DNA of 64,000 bases. It comes from Pseudomonas extremaustralis. Its GTDB lineage: Bacteria > Pseudomonadota > Gammaproteobacteria > Pseudomonadales > Pseudomonadaceae. Under the pieces are notes generated by a model. That model worked only from the letters and a program-made list of their open reading frames with translations. It did not search any database and had not been told where the DNA came from. The position numbers were made by a program, and so were the translations under genes. Positions 26,937 to 37,678 of the stretch are shown one piece after another (the first letter of the stretch is position 1; the number at the start of each line of letters is the position of its first letter). The stretch spans positions 5,924,501 to 5,988,500 of the forward strand of contig NZ_LT629689.1 in NCBI RefSeq assembly GCF_900102035.1, read 5' to 3'.

Positions 26937-29900
26937 TGTTCAAGCGTTTGCTTAAAGGTATCGGCCGTCAGACGAATGCGGCAGCGGAAAATACCGAGCC
27001 TGTTTTTTCCATAGAAGAGCAGGGCATTTGCTACCCCCTGAGCTTGGCGGAGACTACCGATTCCTGGCCGCTGGCAAGTTATCTGGATCAGTTGGAAGAA
27101 GAGGAATTCGTCTCCCAACTCAGCGATCGCTGGCTGCTGACGTGGGATGAACTCTATCGGCTTCTTGTTGAGCCAGAGCACTTAACAAGCCTGCCGCTAT
27201 TGGGGTTGCCACCAAAGACTGCACTCATTCCTCAACTGAGCAGCCAAGGCAGTCTTGCCTCCGACGATTTCAAAGTCTCCGTCAGTGGATGGCGTGATCC
27301 GCAATCCAACGCCAATGTGCAGGTACAGCGTACGGGCGCCATCCTCCAGTACCACGGAAAAACGGAGATTTTGCCTGAGTCGTGCTGGAAGCTGGCCGGT
27401 GCGGTACGGCAACTTTACCTGGCCCAACAAAATGAGCCGGGTGAAGTAACCAACCAGATCGGCTGGGCCAGCATCAGGAAGTTGGCACGCAAGGCGGGTG
27501 CCGGTATGGATGGCTTCCTGGATAAGACCGTCGTTATCAAACCTGAAAGCCTGCGGCTCAACCCGCGAAAGTCGACAGTCGGTAATACGCCGGTCATCGA
27601 GCTGCAACCCAGCTTCGAAGGCCAGCCGGCGAACTGGCTCGAGAGTTTCGATGGTGCCAATCAGGTTCAGGATCGATACCGGGTGACCAGCGATGATGGA
27701 TCGTTGACCCACGTCCTGATTGAGCCTGAAGTCAAATCTGTACTGGACTATGTGCGCTCTTTGCCCGGGCGTCGGGTCGCTGGGGACGATGCACTTTCCT
27801 TCGTCCGCAACCCTTACAGCGCACTCGGCGAAAGCGCCGCGCAAGTATTGGATGCCGAGACCTATGAAGATGAACTGGCCGAGGCTGGGATTTTCTTTCA
27901 CCGCTTTCATCTGGAGCCCAAACTGGATGAAGCGGGACAAAACATTGAGCAGGTAAACCTGACACTCGAACCAATCTCGCCAACCCCGCAAGCGCCCATC
28001 GAAGTTGAATTCAAAGCGGCCTATGACCTCGCGCCGTTCGTGCATGAGTTGCAGCTGAAACTGGCCGCTGGCATGCCGGCTGGTTTCTGGCAGGGCTATG
28101 AGCTGGAACTCAGCGATTTTGATTCGCGGCAGATGGCAGGTATCAGCGACCTGCTCAAGCGTTGGCAGAACGAAGCGGCCGGTATTGAGTTCGACTCAGT
28201 CCTGGACCTGTCTCTATACGGCGACCGTGTGACTGGCATCGGGGATGCGGAAAAAATTACTTCGCCTTTCCTCGTCAAAGAGGCGACCGAGAACTGGTTG
28301 CCGAAGGATGTGGCGGCGCTGGGTATCGACGCAGAAATCCTCGGACGTTGGGATCCCTCCGACCGCGCTCAATTTGAAGCGTTTGAACAGCGGCTGGACG
28401 AAGCTCGCGCTGCCGGTGATGAAACGGTCTGTTTGCCAGAGTCCGAAACACCGCTCACGATTGCCGCCGCCGAGCAACTGTTTGATGCCTGGTCCAAGAA
28501 GATCGCACCTGTCGAGACCGGCCTGGTCCAGCAACAGGAAAAGATTGGTCGCGCCGTACTGCAAATCGGCCACAACATTGACGAACCGACCTATGTTCAA
28601 ATTCGTCAGGCAGCCTTACGCGCGGCTTTAGACGCAACGCCTGAGTTGCCCAACCTGCTTAAGCCTGAAGTCGTCTTGCGTGAGCACCAGCTTCAAGGCG
28701 TTGCGTGGTTGCAGCATTTATTTCGCTTGTCCCCCTCGGACGTGTCAGGTTGCTTGCTCGCTGATGATATGGGGCTTGGAAAAACGATCCAGTTGCTCAC
28801 CTTCCTGGTCTGGTACCTGGAACAGTATCCAGAGGACAAGCCGACACTGATCGTCGCCCCGGTTTCGTTGCTTGATAACTGGGAGCGTGAACTTCATCGG
28901 TTCTTCTTCGCTGACGCGCTGCCAGTGCTAAAGCTGTATGGCTCAGCCTTGAGCGCGGTGAAGTTCAAGAAAGAAGAAATCCCTGCCGACTTGAAAGCCA
29001 AGGGCATCAAGAATCTTTTGCGCCCAGGTTGGATGGGCGGCGCCAGAATCGTCCTGACGACTTACGAGACGCTTCGCGATCAAGAGTTTTCCCTGGCGCG
29101 CCAGCAGTGGTCGATCGTCGTGTGCGATGAAGCGCAAAAACTGAAGAACCCCGCGGCACTGGTAACTCAGGCGATCAAAGCCATTCCTGCGAGATTTCGA
29201 GTGGCGTGTACCGGTACGCCCGTCGAGAACACTTTGATCGATCTCTGGTGTCTGTTCGACTTCATTCAGCCGGGTTTTCTGGGGGGATTGAACCAGTTCG
29301 GCCGCGAGTATCAGCGCCCAATCGAAGCCGCGCTGGAGCGTGATACCGTTGCCCTGGAGCGCCTGCGTGGGCTTATCGATCCGCAGACTTTGCGCCGAAC
29401 CAAGCAAGACATTGCCAAGGACCTGCCGGCCAAGATCGAAGACACAGCATGTCGTTCACTTGGCATGCATGCCTTGCAGCGCAATCTGTACCTTTCCGAA
29501 ATATCCGCGTACAGCCAGAAACAGCAGATCGAAGAACAGCTCGATCAAAAAACCTCCGGCATGCTCGGGTTGCTGCACAAGCTCAAGCTCATTTGTGCTC
29601 ACCCGTACAGCGTTCAACCTGATACGCGACTGCGCGACAACTCACCGAAGCTGCAGTGGTTAATGCAGACGCTTGAGTCGATCAAAAAAGCTGGGAACGG
29701 TGACAAGGTTATCGTCTTTACCGAATTGCGTGATATTCAGCGGGAGTTGCAGCACTCGATCCAGGAGCACTTCGGGTTTCGGGCGACGGTCATCAATGGC
29801 GATACCAGTACCAGCAGTCAGAGCGCCAATAGTCGGCAGAAGCTGATCGACCAGTTCCAGGAGCAGCCTAGTTTTGCAGTGATCATTCTGTCGACCATCG

Positions 29901-30184
29901 CCGTCGGGTTTGGGGTGAACGTGCAGGCAGCAAACCACGTTATTCACTTCACGCGTTGCTGGAACCCGGCCAAGGAAGATCAAGCGACAGATCGGGCTTA
30001 TCGGATTGGGCAGGAGAAGGATGTGTACGTTTACTACCCAACGGTTCGGGATGCCGCGATGCCGACGTTTGAGGCGACGCTGGATGAATTGCTGAGCAAG
30101 CGAAGGGCGTTGGCGCGGGACATGTTGAGTGGGGCTTCGGAGATTCAGGCTTCGGATTTTGAGGCGTTGCTGAAAGCACGCTGA
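26936..30184 (+). CDS. zorD: ZorD, SNF2-type helicase/nuclease effector of type I Zorya
   Basis: A 1082-residue protein with a long N-terminal region of about 560 residues and a C-terminal SNF2 (superfamily 2) ATPase. Visible motifs: Walker A DDMGLGKT at 610-617, motif II DEAQ at 731-734, CTGTPVENTLIDLW (motif III), VIFTELRDIQRE (motif IV) and TDRAYRIGQEKDV (motif VI). ZorD defines type I Zorya, in contrast to the ZorE or ZorF/G types. It is the DNA-degrading effector in studied systems. Motif II is DEAQ rather than DEAH, within SNF2 family variation. Overlaps zorC by one base (TAATG). A 450-base gap follows before the next operon. Confidence 0.95.
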   Translation: MFKRLLKGIGRQTNAAAENTEPVFSIEEQGICYPLSLAETTDSWPLASYLDQLEEEEFVSQLSDRWLLTWDELYRLLVEPEHLTSLPLLGLPPKTALIPQLSSQGSLASDDFKVSVSGWRDPQSNANVQVQRTGAILQYHGKTEILPESCWKLAGAVRQLYLAQQNEPGEVTNQIGWASIRKLARKAGAGMDGFLDKTVVIKPESLRLNPRKSTVGNTPVIELQPSFEGQPANWLESFDGANQVQDRYRVTSDDGSLTHVLIEPEVKSVLDYVRSLPGRRVAGDDALSFVRNPYSALGESAAQVLDAETYEDELAEAGIFFHRFHLEPKLDEAGQNIEQVNLTLEPISPTPQAPIEVEFKAAYDLAPFVHELQLKLAAGMPAGFWQGYELELSDFDSRQMAGISDLLKRWQNEAAGIEFDSVLDLSLYGDRVTGIGDAEKITSPFLVKEATENWLPKDVAALGIDAEILGRWDPSDRAQFEAFEQRLDEARAAGDETVCLPESETPLTIAAAEQLFDAWSKKIAPVETGLVQQQEKIGRAVLQIGHNIDEPTYVQIRQAALRAALDATPELPNLLKPEVVLREHQLQGVAWLQHLFRLSPSDVSGCLLADDMGLGKTIQLLTFLVWYLEQYPEDKPTLIVAPVSLLDNWERELHRFFFADALPVLKLYGSALSAVKFKKEEIPADLKAKGIKNLLRPGWMGGARIVLTTYETLRDQEFSLARQQWSIVVCDEAQKLKNPAALVTQAIKAIPARFRVACTGTPVENTLIDLWCLFDFIQPGFLGGLNQFGREYQRPIEAALERDTVALERLRGLIDPQTLRRTKQDIAKDLPAKIEDTACRSLGMHALQRNLYLSEISAYSQKQQIEEQLDQKTSGMLGLLHKLKLICAHPYSVQPDTRLRDNSPKLQWLMQTLESIKKAGNGDKVIVFTELRDIQRELQHSIQEHFGFRATVINGDTSTSSQSANSRQKLIDQFQEQPSFAVIILSTIAVGFGVNVQAANHVIHFTRCWNPAKEDQATDRAYRIGQEKDVYVYYPTVRDAAMPTFEATLDELLSKRRALARDMLSGASEIQASDFEALLKAR

Positions 30185-30637
30185 GCCCGTCTGCGGAAAA
30201 TTAGTGCTGGGCGATGTGTCAATTATGGGTACAGGTCAGTTCGTCCTTAGCTTTGCACATGAGCAAAAAATAGCGAAATGGCGGTTGCCTGGCGGCATAG
30301 TGCCATCGTGGTGTGAGCGGATTGCTTACCTGTGCACACGTCCAGTATTGGCGCGGAAAGTTGAGTGGCTTACTGTGCGCGGCGTCCAAGTCTGTCGCCC
30401 ACTTTCTGCGACTTTCCGGGTTATTGACTTGTGGTAGTGGATGAAGACTAGAAATAAGGGCGAAATACTGGCCCGACGAAACCGAAGTAGATAAGGTTCA
30501 CCAATTAACCGCAGGTAAAGCTCCGCTTCGTTACAAATATCTGTCGACCCCCGTCTAACGCTGGCGCCATGGGCATTTTCCCGAACGCGTAACAGGGGCG
30601 TCTGCGCACTTACTCTTTACCCCAGTCAGGATTGCCA
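30185..30637. other. Gap between the Zorya and hsd operons
   Basis: About 450 bases without a supported gene; a 77-codon forward frame at its left lacks a ribosome binding site and recognisable content. It should hold the Zorya terminator, which is not obvious, and the promoter of the restriction operon, for which one candidate is listed. Confidence 0.5.
30424..30454 (+). promoter_or_regulatory. Candidate sigma-70 promoter of the hsd operon
   Basis: TTGACT at 30424-30429 followed after 17-19 bases by CTAGAA/TAGAAA. It lies about 185 bases before the hsdM start. The -35 is strong and the -10 weak, as is common for restriction genes. Pattern match only. Confidence 0.35.
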
Positions 30638-33112
30638 ATGGCTATCAAGAAATCCGATCTTTACTCCTCCCTCTGGGCCTCGTGCGACGAGCTGCGCGGT
30701 GGGATGGATGCCAGTCAGTACAAGGACTACGTCCTGTTCATGCTGTTTATCAAGTACATCTCCGACAAGTACGGCAACTCGGATGAATTCGCGCCTCCGG
30801 TCAACATCCCGCCGGGAGCCAGCTTCACAGACATGATCGCCCTCAAGGGCAAGGCCAATATCGGCGACAAGATCAACACGCAGATCATCCAGCCGTTGAT
30901 CGATGCCAACAGCCGGCTTGCGCGCAGTGACTTCCCCGACTTTAACGACCCAAACAAGCTGGGCGAAGGCGATGCGATGGTGCAGCGTCTTACCAACCTG
31001 GTGGCCATCTTCGAAAAACCCGAACTGGATTTCTCGAAAAATCGCGCCGAGAACGATGACATTCTCGGCGATGCCTACGAATACCTGATGCGCCATTTCG
31101 CCAGCGAAAGCGGCAAGAGCAAAGGGCAGTTTTACACCCCGTCCGAGGTCAGCCGCGTCATCGCCCAGGTCATCGGCATTAGCCCGGCCAATGCCGTGGC
31201 AAAGACGACTGTGTATGACCCGACTTGCGGCTCAGGCTCGCTGTTGCTGAAAGTGGCCGACCAGGCTGGCACGCACATCACCCTTGAAGGGCAGGAGATG
31301 GACGTGACCACCGCCGGTCTCGCCCGCATGAACATGATCCTGCATGACTTCCCGACCGCCAACATTCTGCAGGGCAATACGCTGTCCTCGCCCAAGTTCA
31401 AGGACGGCGAGCAACTGCGTACCTATGATTACGTAGTGGCCAACCCGCCGTTCTCGGTCAAAACCTGGAGCGTTGGCCTGACGCCTGCCAACGATCCGTA
31501 CCAGCGCTTTGCCTGGGGCGAGCCGCCGGCCAAACAGGGTGACTATGCCTTCTTGCTGCACATCATCCGTTCGCTGAAAAGTACCGGTAAAGGTGCCTGC
31601 ATTCTGCCCCATGGCGTATTGTTTCGCGGCAACGCCGAGGCGGTGATCCGTGAGCAGTTGGTGCGCTCTGGTTACCTCAAAGCCATTATCGGCCTGCCGG
31701 CTAACCTGTTTTATGGCACCGGTATTCCCGCCTGCATTCTAGTGCTGGACAAGGAAAACGCCAGTGCCCGCAAAGGCATTTTCATGATCGATGCCGCCAA
31801 GGGTTTTATCAAGGACGGTCCGAAGAACAGCTTGCGTGATCAGGACGTGCACAAGATCGTCGACGCCTTCAGCCGAATGGCAGATGTGCCGCGTTACGCA
31901 CGAATGGTCTCTTTCGACGAGATCAGCGATCCGAGGAACGGCTTCAACCTGAACTTGCCACGCTATATCGACAGTACCGAGCCGGAGGACATTCAGGATA
32001 TCGACGGCCATTTGCGCGGTGGCATTCCCGAGCGTGATATCGATGCCTTTGACAGCTACTGGCAGGTGATGCCTGCACTGCGCGCGGCGTTGTTCAAGGC
32101 TGCCAGTCACCCTGGTTATTTTGAGCTTGTCAGCCCTGAGGTGAAACCGGTCATTTTCGGTCATCCGCAGTTCACGGCCTTCAAGGCTGGTGTGGATAAG
32201 CTGTTCAATCACTGGCTGGCGGACAGCGTCCCTCAGTTGAAAAGCTTTGCAGCCAACAGCCACCCCAAGGAGCTGATTGCTGCACTGTCCGAGGACCTGC
32301 TCAGTGCCTTCGCCAAAGCCCCTTTGCTCGACCATTACGACATTTATCAGCATCTGATGAACTATTGGGCCGAGACCATGCAGGACGACTGCTACCTGAT
32401 CAGCGCCGACGGCTGGAAAGCCGCCGCTAAAGCGCGCGAAATCCTCAAGGTCAAGGATAAGAACAACAAGCTGGGCTGGGCCGAAAAGCATGACTACTGC
32501 CAAGGCAAGCGTCGCTTCAAGTCCGACCTGATTCCGGTCGAGATTCTGATTGCCCGCTATTTCATGGTCGAGCGCAACGCCATCGAAGAGCTTGAAACCC
32601 GGCTTGCCAGTGTTGAGCAAAGCATGAGTGAAATGCTCGAAGAGCACAGTGGTGAGGATGGCTCGCTCAGTGAGGTGATTGAAGGAGAGGGTGACAAGCA
32701 GAAGATCGCCGCCAAAGCGATCAAGGCGCGTCAACGCGAGATTGGCCTGGATGCGGATTATGAGGATGAACTCAGGGTATTGGCCGAATACGACGCGTTG
32801 ATCGATCAGCAAAGCACCCTCAAGGCCAAGCTCAAAAAGGCTGAGGAAGACCTCGACGACAAGATCCATGCTAAATACCCGCAGCTTAGCGAGGACGAGA
32901 TCAAAACCCTGGTGGTGGACGATAAATGGCTGTCTACCCTAGCTGTCGCAGTACAAGGCGAACTGGATCGCATTTCCCAAACTCTGACCGGGCGCATTCG
33001 TGAACTGAGTGAACGCTACACCACCCCGCTGCCTCAGCTCATCGATGAAGTCGCTGCACTCGCAAGTCGTGTGGACGAACATCTGAGAAAGATGGGGGCG
33101 GTATGGCAGTGA
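30638..33112 (+). CDS. hsdM: Type I restriction-modification methyltransferase subunit
   Basis: An 824-residue N6-adenine methyltransferase, the modification subunit of a type I restriction system. SAM-binding motif I is DPTCGSGS at residues 194-201 and the catalytic motif is NPPF at 269-272. The N-terminal helical domain (KSDLYSSLWASCDELRGG) and the long C-terminal helical extension of about 300 residues are typical of the larger HsdM class. It pairs with HsdS to methylate the recognition sequence and protect host DNA. The ATG at 30638 follows CAGGA; a TTG two codons earlier is unlikely. It heads an operon of six genes with overlapping ends. Confidence 0.95.
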   Translation: MAIKKSDLYSSLWASCDELRGGMDASQYKDYVLFMLFIKYISDKYGNSDEFAPPVNIPPGASFTDMIALKGKANIGDKINTQIIQPLIDANSRLARSDFPDFNDPNKLGEGDAMVQRLTNLVAIFEKPELDFSKNRAENDDILGDAYEYLMRHFASESGKSKGQFYTPSEVSRVIAQVIGISPANAVAKTTVYDPTCGSGSLLLKVADQAGTHITLEGQEMDVTTAGLARMNMILHDFPTANILQGNTLSSPKFKDGEQLRTYDYVVANPPFSVKTWSVGLTPANDPYQRFAWGEPPAKQGDYAFLLHIIRSLKSTGKGACILPHGVLFRGNAEAVIREQLVRSGYLKAIIGLPANLFYGTGIPACILVLDKENASARKGIFMIDAAKGFIKDGPKNSLRDQDVHKIVDAFSRMADVPRYARMVSFDEISDPRNGFNLNLPRYIDSTEPEDIQDIDGHLRGGIPERDIDAFDSYWQVMPALRAALFKAASHPGYFELVSPEVKPVIFGHPQFTAFKAGVDKLFNHWLADSVPQLKSFAANSHPKELIAALSEDLLSAFAKAPLLDHYDIYQHLMNYWAETMQDDCYLISADGWKAAAKAREILKVKDKNNKLGWAEKHDYCQGKRRFKSDLIPVEILIARYFMVERNAIEELETRLASVEQSMSEMLEEHSGEDGSLSEVIEGEGDKQKIAAKAIKARQREIGLDADYEDELRVLAEYDALIDQQSTLKAKLKKAEEDLDDKIHAKYPQLSEDEIKTLVVDDKWLSTLAVAVQGELDRISQTLTGRIRELSERYTTPLPQLIDEVAALASRVDEHLRKMGAVWQ

Positions 33113-34287
33113 AGTCAGGTTATAAACAAACGGATGTGGGTGTTATTCCAGAGGAGTGGGAAGCAAGGAACATTCGCGACGTGTGCACATTGGTAAACGG
33201 TCGAGGATTTAAACCACACGAGTGGCAAACTACCGGTCTCCCTATCATACGGATCCAAAATCTCAATGGTTCCGACGAATTCAATTTTTACTCTGGACAA
33301 TACAACTCGAAAATTCTTATCGAGCCCGGACAGTTATTATTTGCTTGGTCGGGTAGTAGGGGGACGTCATTTGGACCGCATGTGTGGAGTGGTAGCCGTG
33401 CACTTTTGAATTACCATACCTGGAAGGTCGTCACAAACGACTCCGCAGCTGACGCTGGCTACCTCCTACATGCTTTGCGACAACTCACTCGCTTCATTGA
33501 AGACAGGGCGCATGGCGCGTCGGCACTAGTTCACACCCAAAAATGGGAAATGGAAAAATTCCCCATTCCGGTTCCCTCTAATCATCTGGAGCAACGTGCC
33601 ATCGCGACGGCGTTGGGGGACATGGATGCTTTGTTGAATGCGCTGGAGCGGCTTATCGCCAAAAAGCGCGACCTCAAACAGGCCACCATGCAACAACTCC
33701 TGACCGGTCAAGCCCGCCTCCCCGGCTTTCATGGTGAGCGGGAGGTGAAGGTGCTTGCAGAGATCACCGACTGCCTCGACAACATGCGTGTCCCGCTGAA
33801 CGAAGCACAACGAGGGAAGATGCAGGGCGACTACCCATATTGTGGGGCTAACGGTGTATTGGACTTTGTTGATGGTTTCGTAATTGATGATGACATCATC
33901 TTGATGGCGGAGGATGGCGGCTATTTTGACGAATACAAAACTCGGCCAATTGCTTACCGCATGAGGGGAAAGTGTTGGGTCAACAACCACGCGCACATTT
34001 TGAAAGCGAAACCCGGTGTTGACCAAGGATTTATCTTTTACTCGCTGGTACACAAAAATATTCTTCCATACTTGGCGAGCGGGACGCGGGCAAAGCTCAA
34101 CAAATCGGAAATGAATAAAATCGAGTTGCAGCTGCCCTCTGATCTGCTCGAGCAGACGGCCATCGCCGCCGTACTGACCGATATGGACGACGAGCTGGCC
34201 GCACTGGAACAGCGCCTGGCCAAAACCCGCGTCCTCAAGCAAGGCATGATGCAGGAGCTGCTGACCGGAAGGACGCGTTTGGTATGA
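33103..34287 (+). CDS. hsdS: Type I restriction-modification specificity subunit
   Basis: A 394-residue specificity subunit. It has two target recognition domains, residues about 1-170 and 215-340, each followed by a conserved helical spacer. The spacers are clear internal repeats: ALGDMDALLNALERLIAKKR...QQLLTGQARL and VLTDMDDELAALEQRLAKTR...QELLTGRTRL. Each target domain reads one half of a bipartite DNA site. The target domains use more AT-rich codons than the spacers, a common sign of domain exchange between strains. The gene overlaps hsdM by about ten bases and the next ATG by four. The recognised sequence cannot be predicted by eye. Confidence 0.93.
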   Translation: MAVKSGYKQTDVGVIPEEWEARNIRDVCTLVNGRGFKPHEWQTTGLPIIRIQNLNGSDEFNFYSGQYNSKILIEPGQLLFAWSGSRGTSFGPHVWSGSRALLNYHTWKVVTNDSAADAGYLLHALRQLTRFIEDRAHGASALVHTQKWEMEKFPIPVPSNHLEQRAIATALGDMDALLNALERLIAKKRDLKQATMQQLLTGQARLPGFHGEREVKVLAEITDCLDNMRVPLNEAQRGKMQGDYPYCGANGVLDFVDGFVIDDDIILMAEDGGYFDEYKTRPIAYRMRGKCWVNNHAHILKAKPGVDQGFIFYSLVHKNILPYLASGTRAKLNKSEMNKIELQLPSDLLEQTAIAAVLTDMDDELAALEQRLAKTRVLKQGMMQELLTGRTRLV

Positions 34288-35693
34288 CAAACCTGAGCAT
34301 GGAGGCGATTCAAACGCAGCAGGCTACCGAACTATCCAGCAAGATCATCAGCGTTTTCGAACTGCTTATGGATTCTGCGCTGGATATTCCCCAGTACCAG
34401 CGCCCCTATAAGTGGACCGGCAAGAACATCAACCAACTGTTCTCCGATATTGCCATCCATAAGGACAAGTCGGCCTATCGCTTGGGCACTGTCGTGTTTC
34501 ACCACGAAGGTGGCACTAGGAACATCGTCGATGGCCAGCAGCGGACCATTAGCCTGCTGCTGGCAGCTCGTGCGCTGATCCAGCGAAACAACGAAGAGAA
34601 GCTCAAACGCAAAGACTTGCGAGAGCGCCTGCTCAAGCTTGAGCAAGCGATGGTGAACCCCGGTTTTACCAGTGAGATCTCGCAGAAGAACATCCACAGC
34701 AATTACCTTGAGGTGGCCCGCATCGTTTCCCGTGCGGACTTTACCGAGGCGCATATCGATTTCTTCCTGAACAAGTGCCAGGTCGTTGCCGTGGCGCTTA
34801 ACGATGTGTCGGAAGCCTTCCAGTTCTTCGACTCGCAGAATGCGCGGGGCCGGGATCTGGAGCCCCATGATCTGCTCAAGGCTTACCATCTGCGTGAGTT
34901 CAGCCCGCGTGACGAGCAGCTGAAGGCGGCCACGGTGGCGCGCTGGGAAAACAGTGATACCGATGAGTTGGCCACGCTGTTTTCGCAGTACCTGTACCGC
35001 ATCCGAAATTGGTCGAAAGGGGTTTCGGCGCGTTACTTCAGCAAGGATGACGGTGACTTATTCAAGGGCGTGAATATCGATACGGTGACCAGCTATCCCT
35101 ATGTGGAGCAGCTGCGTATCGCCCACCATTTTGTCGATAACTACAATGGGCAGTACGAGCGCAAGATCGACTCGCGCGAGCTTGGTTTTCCCTTTCACCT
35201 GGATCAGATCATCATCAATGGCCGGCGCTTCTTTGAGTTGATCAGCCACTATCAGGGCAAAGTGGCGCGGATCAGCGCCGAGTCCTGGAACGGGCATGAA
35301 CTGGTGGGTGCTGAAGGGCTCGATGGCTATGCGAAAACCATCATGGATACCCTCAATAGCTACCCGGCAAGAACCCGCACCGGCGATTGTTATGTGCGGG
35401 CGATGTTTGATTGCCTGTTGATTTACTACATCGACAAGTTCGGTCACGCGGATATCTCCCGCGCCATCGAGAAGATTTTCATCTGGGCCTACAGCCTGCG
35501 CTTGAAGATGCAGGTGGTGCAGCTGGCCAGCATGGATAACCACGTGTTGGAGAACAATCTGTTCCGATTGATCAAGGACGCCACACGTCCTGCGGACTTT
35601 ATTAACTGCACCCTGCCGGTATTGAGCGGCCAGAAGTCAACCAGAACCGGTGAGATCGAAACTCTGTTCAAGGCGATGAAATATTATGAGTAG
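34284..35693 (+). CDS. DUF262 protein inside the hsd operon
   Basis: A 469-residue protein with an N-terminal DUF262 domain (ParB/Srx-like fold): [15 protein letters not shown] and [13 protein letters not shown], with DGQQR at residues 83-87. DUF262 is the NTP-using domain of GmrSD-type type IV restriction enzymes that cut modified phage DNA. Its C-terminal half shows no HNH motif, unlike its neighbour, so it may act only as a sensor or regulatory partner. Start overlaps hsdS by four bases and its end overlaps the next gene by eight. It is placed between hsdS and hsdR, so it is co-expressed with the restriction enzyme. Confidence 0.88.
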   Translation: MTNLSMEAIQTQQATELSSKIISVFELLMDSALDIPQYQRPYKWTGKNINQLFSDIAIHKDKSAYRLGTVVFHHEGGTRNIVDGQQRTISLLLAARALIQRNNEEKLKRKDLRERLLKLEQAMVNPGFTSEISQKNIHSNYLEVARIVSRADFTEAHIDFFLNKCQVVAVALNDVSEAFQFFDSQNARGRDLEPHDLLKAYHLREFSPRDEQLKAATVARWENSDTDELATLFSQYLYRIRNWSKGVSARYFSKDDGDLFKGVNIDTVTSYPYVEQLRIAHHFVDNYNGQYERKIDSRELGFPFHLDQIIINGRRFFELISHYQGKVARISAESWNGHELVGAEGLDGYAKTIMDTLNSYPARTRTGDCYVRAMFDCLLIYYIDKFGHADISRAIEKIFIWAYSLRLKMQVVQLASMDNHVLENNLFRLIKDATRPADFINCTLPVLSGQKSTRTGEIETLFKAMKYYE

Positions 35694-37659
35694 CGAAATC
35701 AGTCAGCTGTCCATCAAGGCGCTGCTCAGCGGTCGGGATGAGTACGTCATCCCGATGTATCAGCGCAATTACGCCTGGGAGGAGGGCGAAATCATGCAGC
35801 TGATTCAGGACGTGATCGACTACCTGCCGGAGGATGGCGATCAAGCGCGCAATTACTACATTGGCACCTTGGTGGTGTATGAACGCCCGGATAGCAAAAC
35901 ACCGGTGTTTGAAACCATTGACGGCCAACAGCGGCTGACGACCCTATCGTTGCTGACGTCGTATTTGAAAAACACCAGGGCTGTCGAGCTTGCCTGGTAT
36001 ACAAACCTGAGTATCCACTTCGATAGCCGCGAGCGTTCGCGTGCAACCTTTGCGGCCATCTTCGAAAAGAAATTCAACGACGATCCTGCAGAGGTTTTGA
36101 CTAAGAAGCAGATCAATACCGGCATCCTCAATGGCTACCGCCTTATCCAGAAAGTCTTGCCACAGAAGCTGAAAGAGAACGACGTTTCGCCTCAGCAGTT
36201 TGCCGACTACCTGTTCCGCTACGTGCAAATCATGCGGGTGAAGGTACCGACCGATACGGACCTGAACCATTACTTCGAGATTATGAATAACCGTGGTGAG
36301 CAGCTGGAAAAGCACGAAGTGCTCAAGGCGCGGATGATGGAGAAGTTGCAGGGCTGCGAGCAGAGCCAGAACTGCCTGCATGCCGTTTGGGAAGCCTGCG
36401 CGAACATGGAGCGCTATGTGCAAATGGGCTTCACGCCTGGCCAACGTGGCAGCATTTTTGGCGACAAGGACTGGGGACAGTTTGAGCTTGCTGACTTTGA
36501 TTCGCTGCGGGCAGCGCTGCACAGTTCGCAAGAGGTAGCCGCCAAGCAGGAAACCCGCTTAACGCTTGATCAGATCATTGCTAAGGCACCAGTTGCTGCG
36601 AAGCAGGATGAGTCAAGTGAGGATGCGCCAGAGCGTTTCAACACGGTTATCAACTTCCCGAACTTCCTGTTGCATGTACTGCGTGTCGATACGAAAGCTG
36701 ACATCCCATTGGATGACAAACGTCTGCTCGATACCTTTGAAGCGTATGTGCTCAAGCAGCCAGATCCTGTAGCCGCGGTGAAGCGTTTTACCTTTAGCCT
36801 GCTGCGCTGCAAGTATCTGTTTGACCAGTATGTTATCAAGCGTGAGTTCATCAAGGGCGCAGATGGCTGGAGCCTCAAACGCTTCAAATGGAATGACGGC
36901 GGAGAACGTAGCCGGGCGGGTCGCGGGAGTTATGTGAATACCTTCGGCGAGGAGGACGGCAACGAGGACATCAACCGCCGCATCCTGATGCTGCTGTCAG
37001 CGTTTCATGTTTCCACACCAACGCTGGTTTACAAGCACTGGCTGAATGCGGCGCTGTTTCACCTGTTTTATGTTGAACAGATTGAGGCTCAGGCTTATCT
37101 GCAGCACATGGAGTCGGTCGCCAAGGCGTTTGTCTTTGATCGCTTTCTGGCTCCAGACGTAGGCCTGGATTACTTTGCGATGATCTATACCAACCGGGGC
37201 GCCTGTCAGACGCGCCGCGAAAGTATTGCGGCAGAGACGATTGAGCCACGGCTGACGTTCGGCAACATCGAAAACAACCTGGTGTTCAACTTTCTGGACT
37301 ACTTGCTTTGGCTTGAACACAGGGCAAAGGAGTCGGTTAAATCCTACGAATTCACCTTCCGTAGTTCGGTTGAGCATTACTACCCGCAGCATCCGCTAGA
37401 CGGACAAGTTCAGTTGGATGCTGACACGCTTAACTCGTTCGGCAATCTGTGCCTGATCAGCCACAGCAAGAACTCTCGCTTGAGCAATTTCATGCCTTCG
37501 GCCAAGAAAGAGTTTTATAAAAACAACACCATCGATAGCGTTAAACAGTATCTGATGATGGAAACAGAATCCTGGGATGCCGACGCCATACGCGCCCATT
37601 CCGAACAAATGAATAACGTGTTGCTCAACAGTCTAGTCAGCAAACACGAATCCGAGTAA
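35686..37659 (+). CDS. DUF262-DUF1524 GmrSD-like nuclease
   Basis: A 657-residue protein of the GmrSD type. The N-terminal DUF262 domain shows [14 protein letters not shown] and [15 protein letters not shown], with DGQQR at residues 79-83. The C-terminal DUF1524 domain (HNH/His-Me finger) shows [10 protein letters not shown], then [19 protein letters not shown], the expected H-x-x-P/N-L-x-L-x pattern. Known GmrSD enzymes cleave DNA with glucosylated hydroxymethylcytosine. Here it is translated from within the end of a second, DUF1524-less DUF262 gene and sits before hsdR, suggesting a type IV layer joined to a type I system. Confidence 0.9.
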   Translation: MSSEISQLSIKALLSGRDEYVIPMYQRNYAWEEGEIMQLIQDVIDYLPEDGDQARNYYIGTLVVYERPDSKTPVFETIDGQQRLTTLSLLTSYLKNTRAVELAWYTNLSIHFDSRERSRATFAAIFEKKFNDDPAEVLTKKQINTGILNGYRLIQKVLPQKLKENDVSPQQFADYLFRYVQIMRVKVPTDTDLNHYFEIMNNRGEQLEKHEVLKARMMEKLQGCEQSQNCLHAVWEACANMERYVQMGFTPGQRGSIFGDKDWGQFELADFDSLRAALHSSQEVAAKQETRLTLDQIIAKAPVAAKQDESSEDAPERFNTVINFPNFLLHVLRVDTKADIPLDDKRLLDTFEAYVLKQPDPVAAVKRFTFSLLRCKYLFDQYVIKREFIKGADGWSLKRFKWNDGGERSRAGRGSYVNTFGEEDGNEDINRRILMLLSAFHVSTPTLVYKHWLNAALFHLFYVEQIEAQAYLQHMESVAKAFVFDRFLAPDVGLDYFAMIYTNRGACQTRRESIAAETIEPRLTFGNIENNLVFNFLDYLLWLEHRAKESVKSYEFTFRSSVEHYYPQHPLDGQVQLDADTLNSFGNLCLISHSKNSRLSNFMPSAKKEFYKNNTIDSVKQYLMMETESWDADAIRAHSEQMNNVLLNSLVSKHESE

Positions 37660-37678
37660 ACCCTGCAGGATGCACCTG

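Noticed and set aside
30204..30437. Forward 77-codon frame between zorD and hsdM
   Set aside because: GTG start, no ribosome binding site, no recognisable content.
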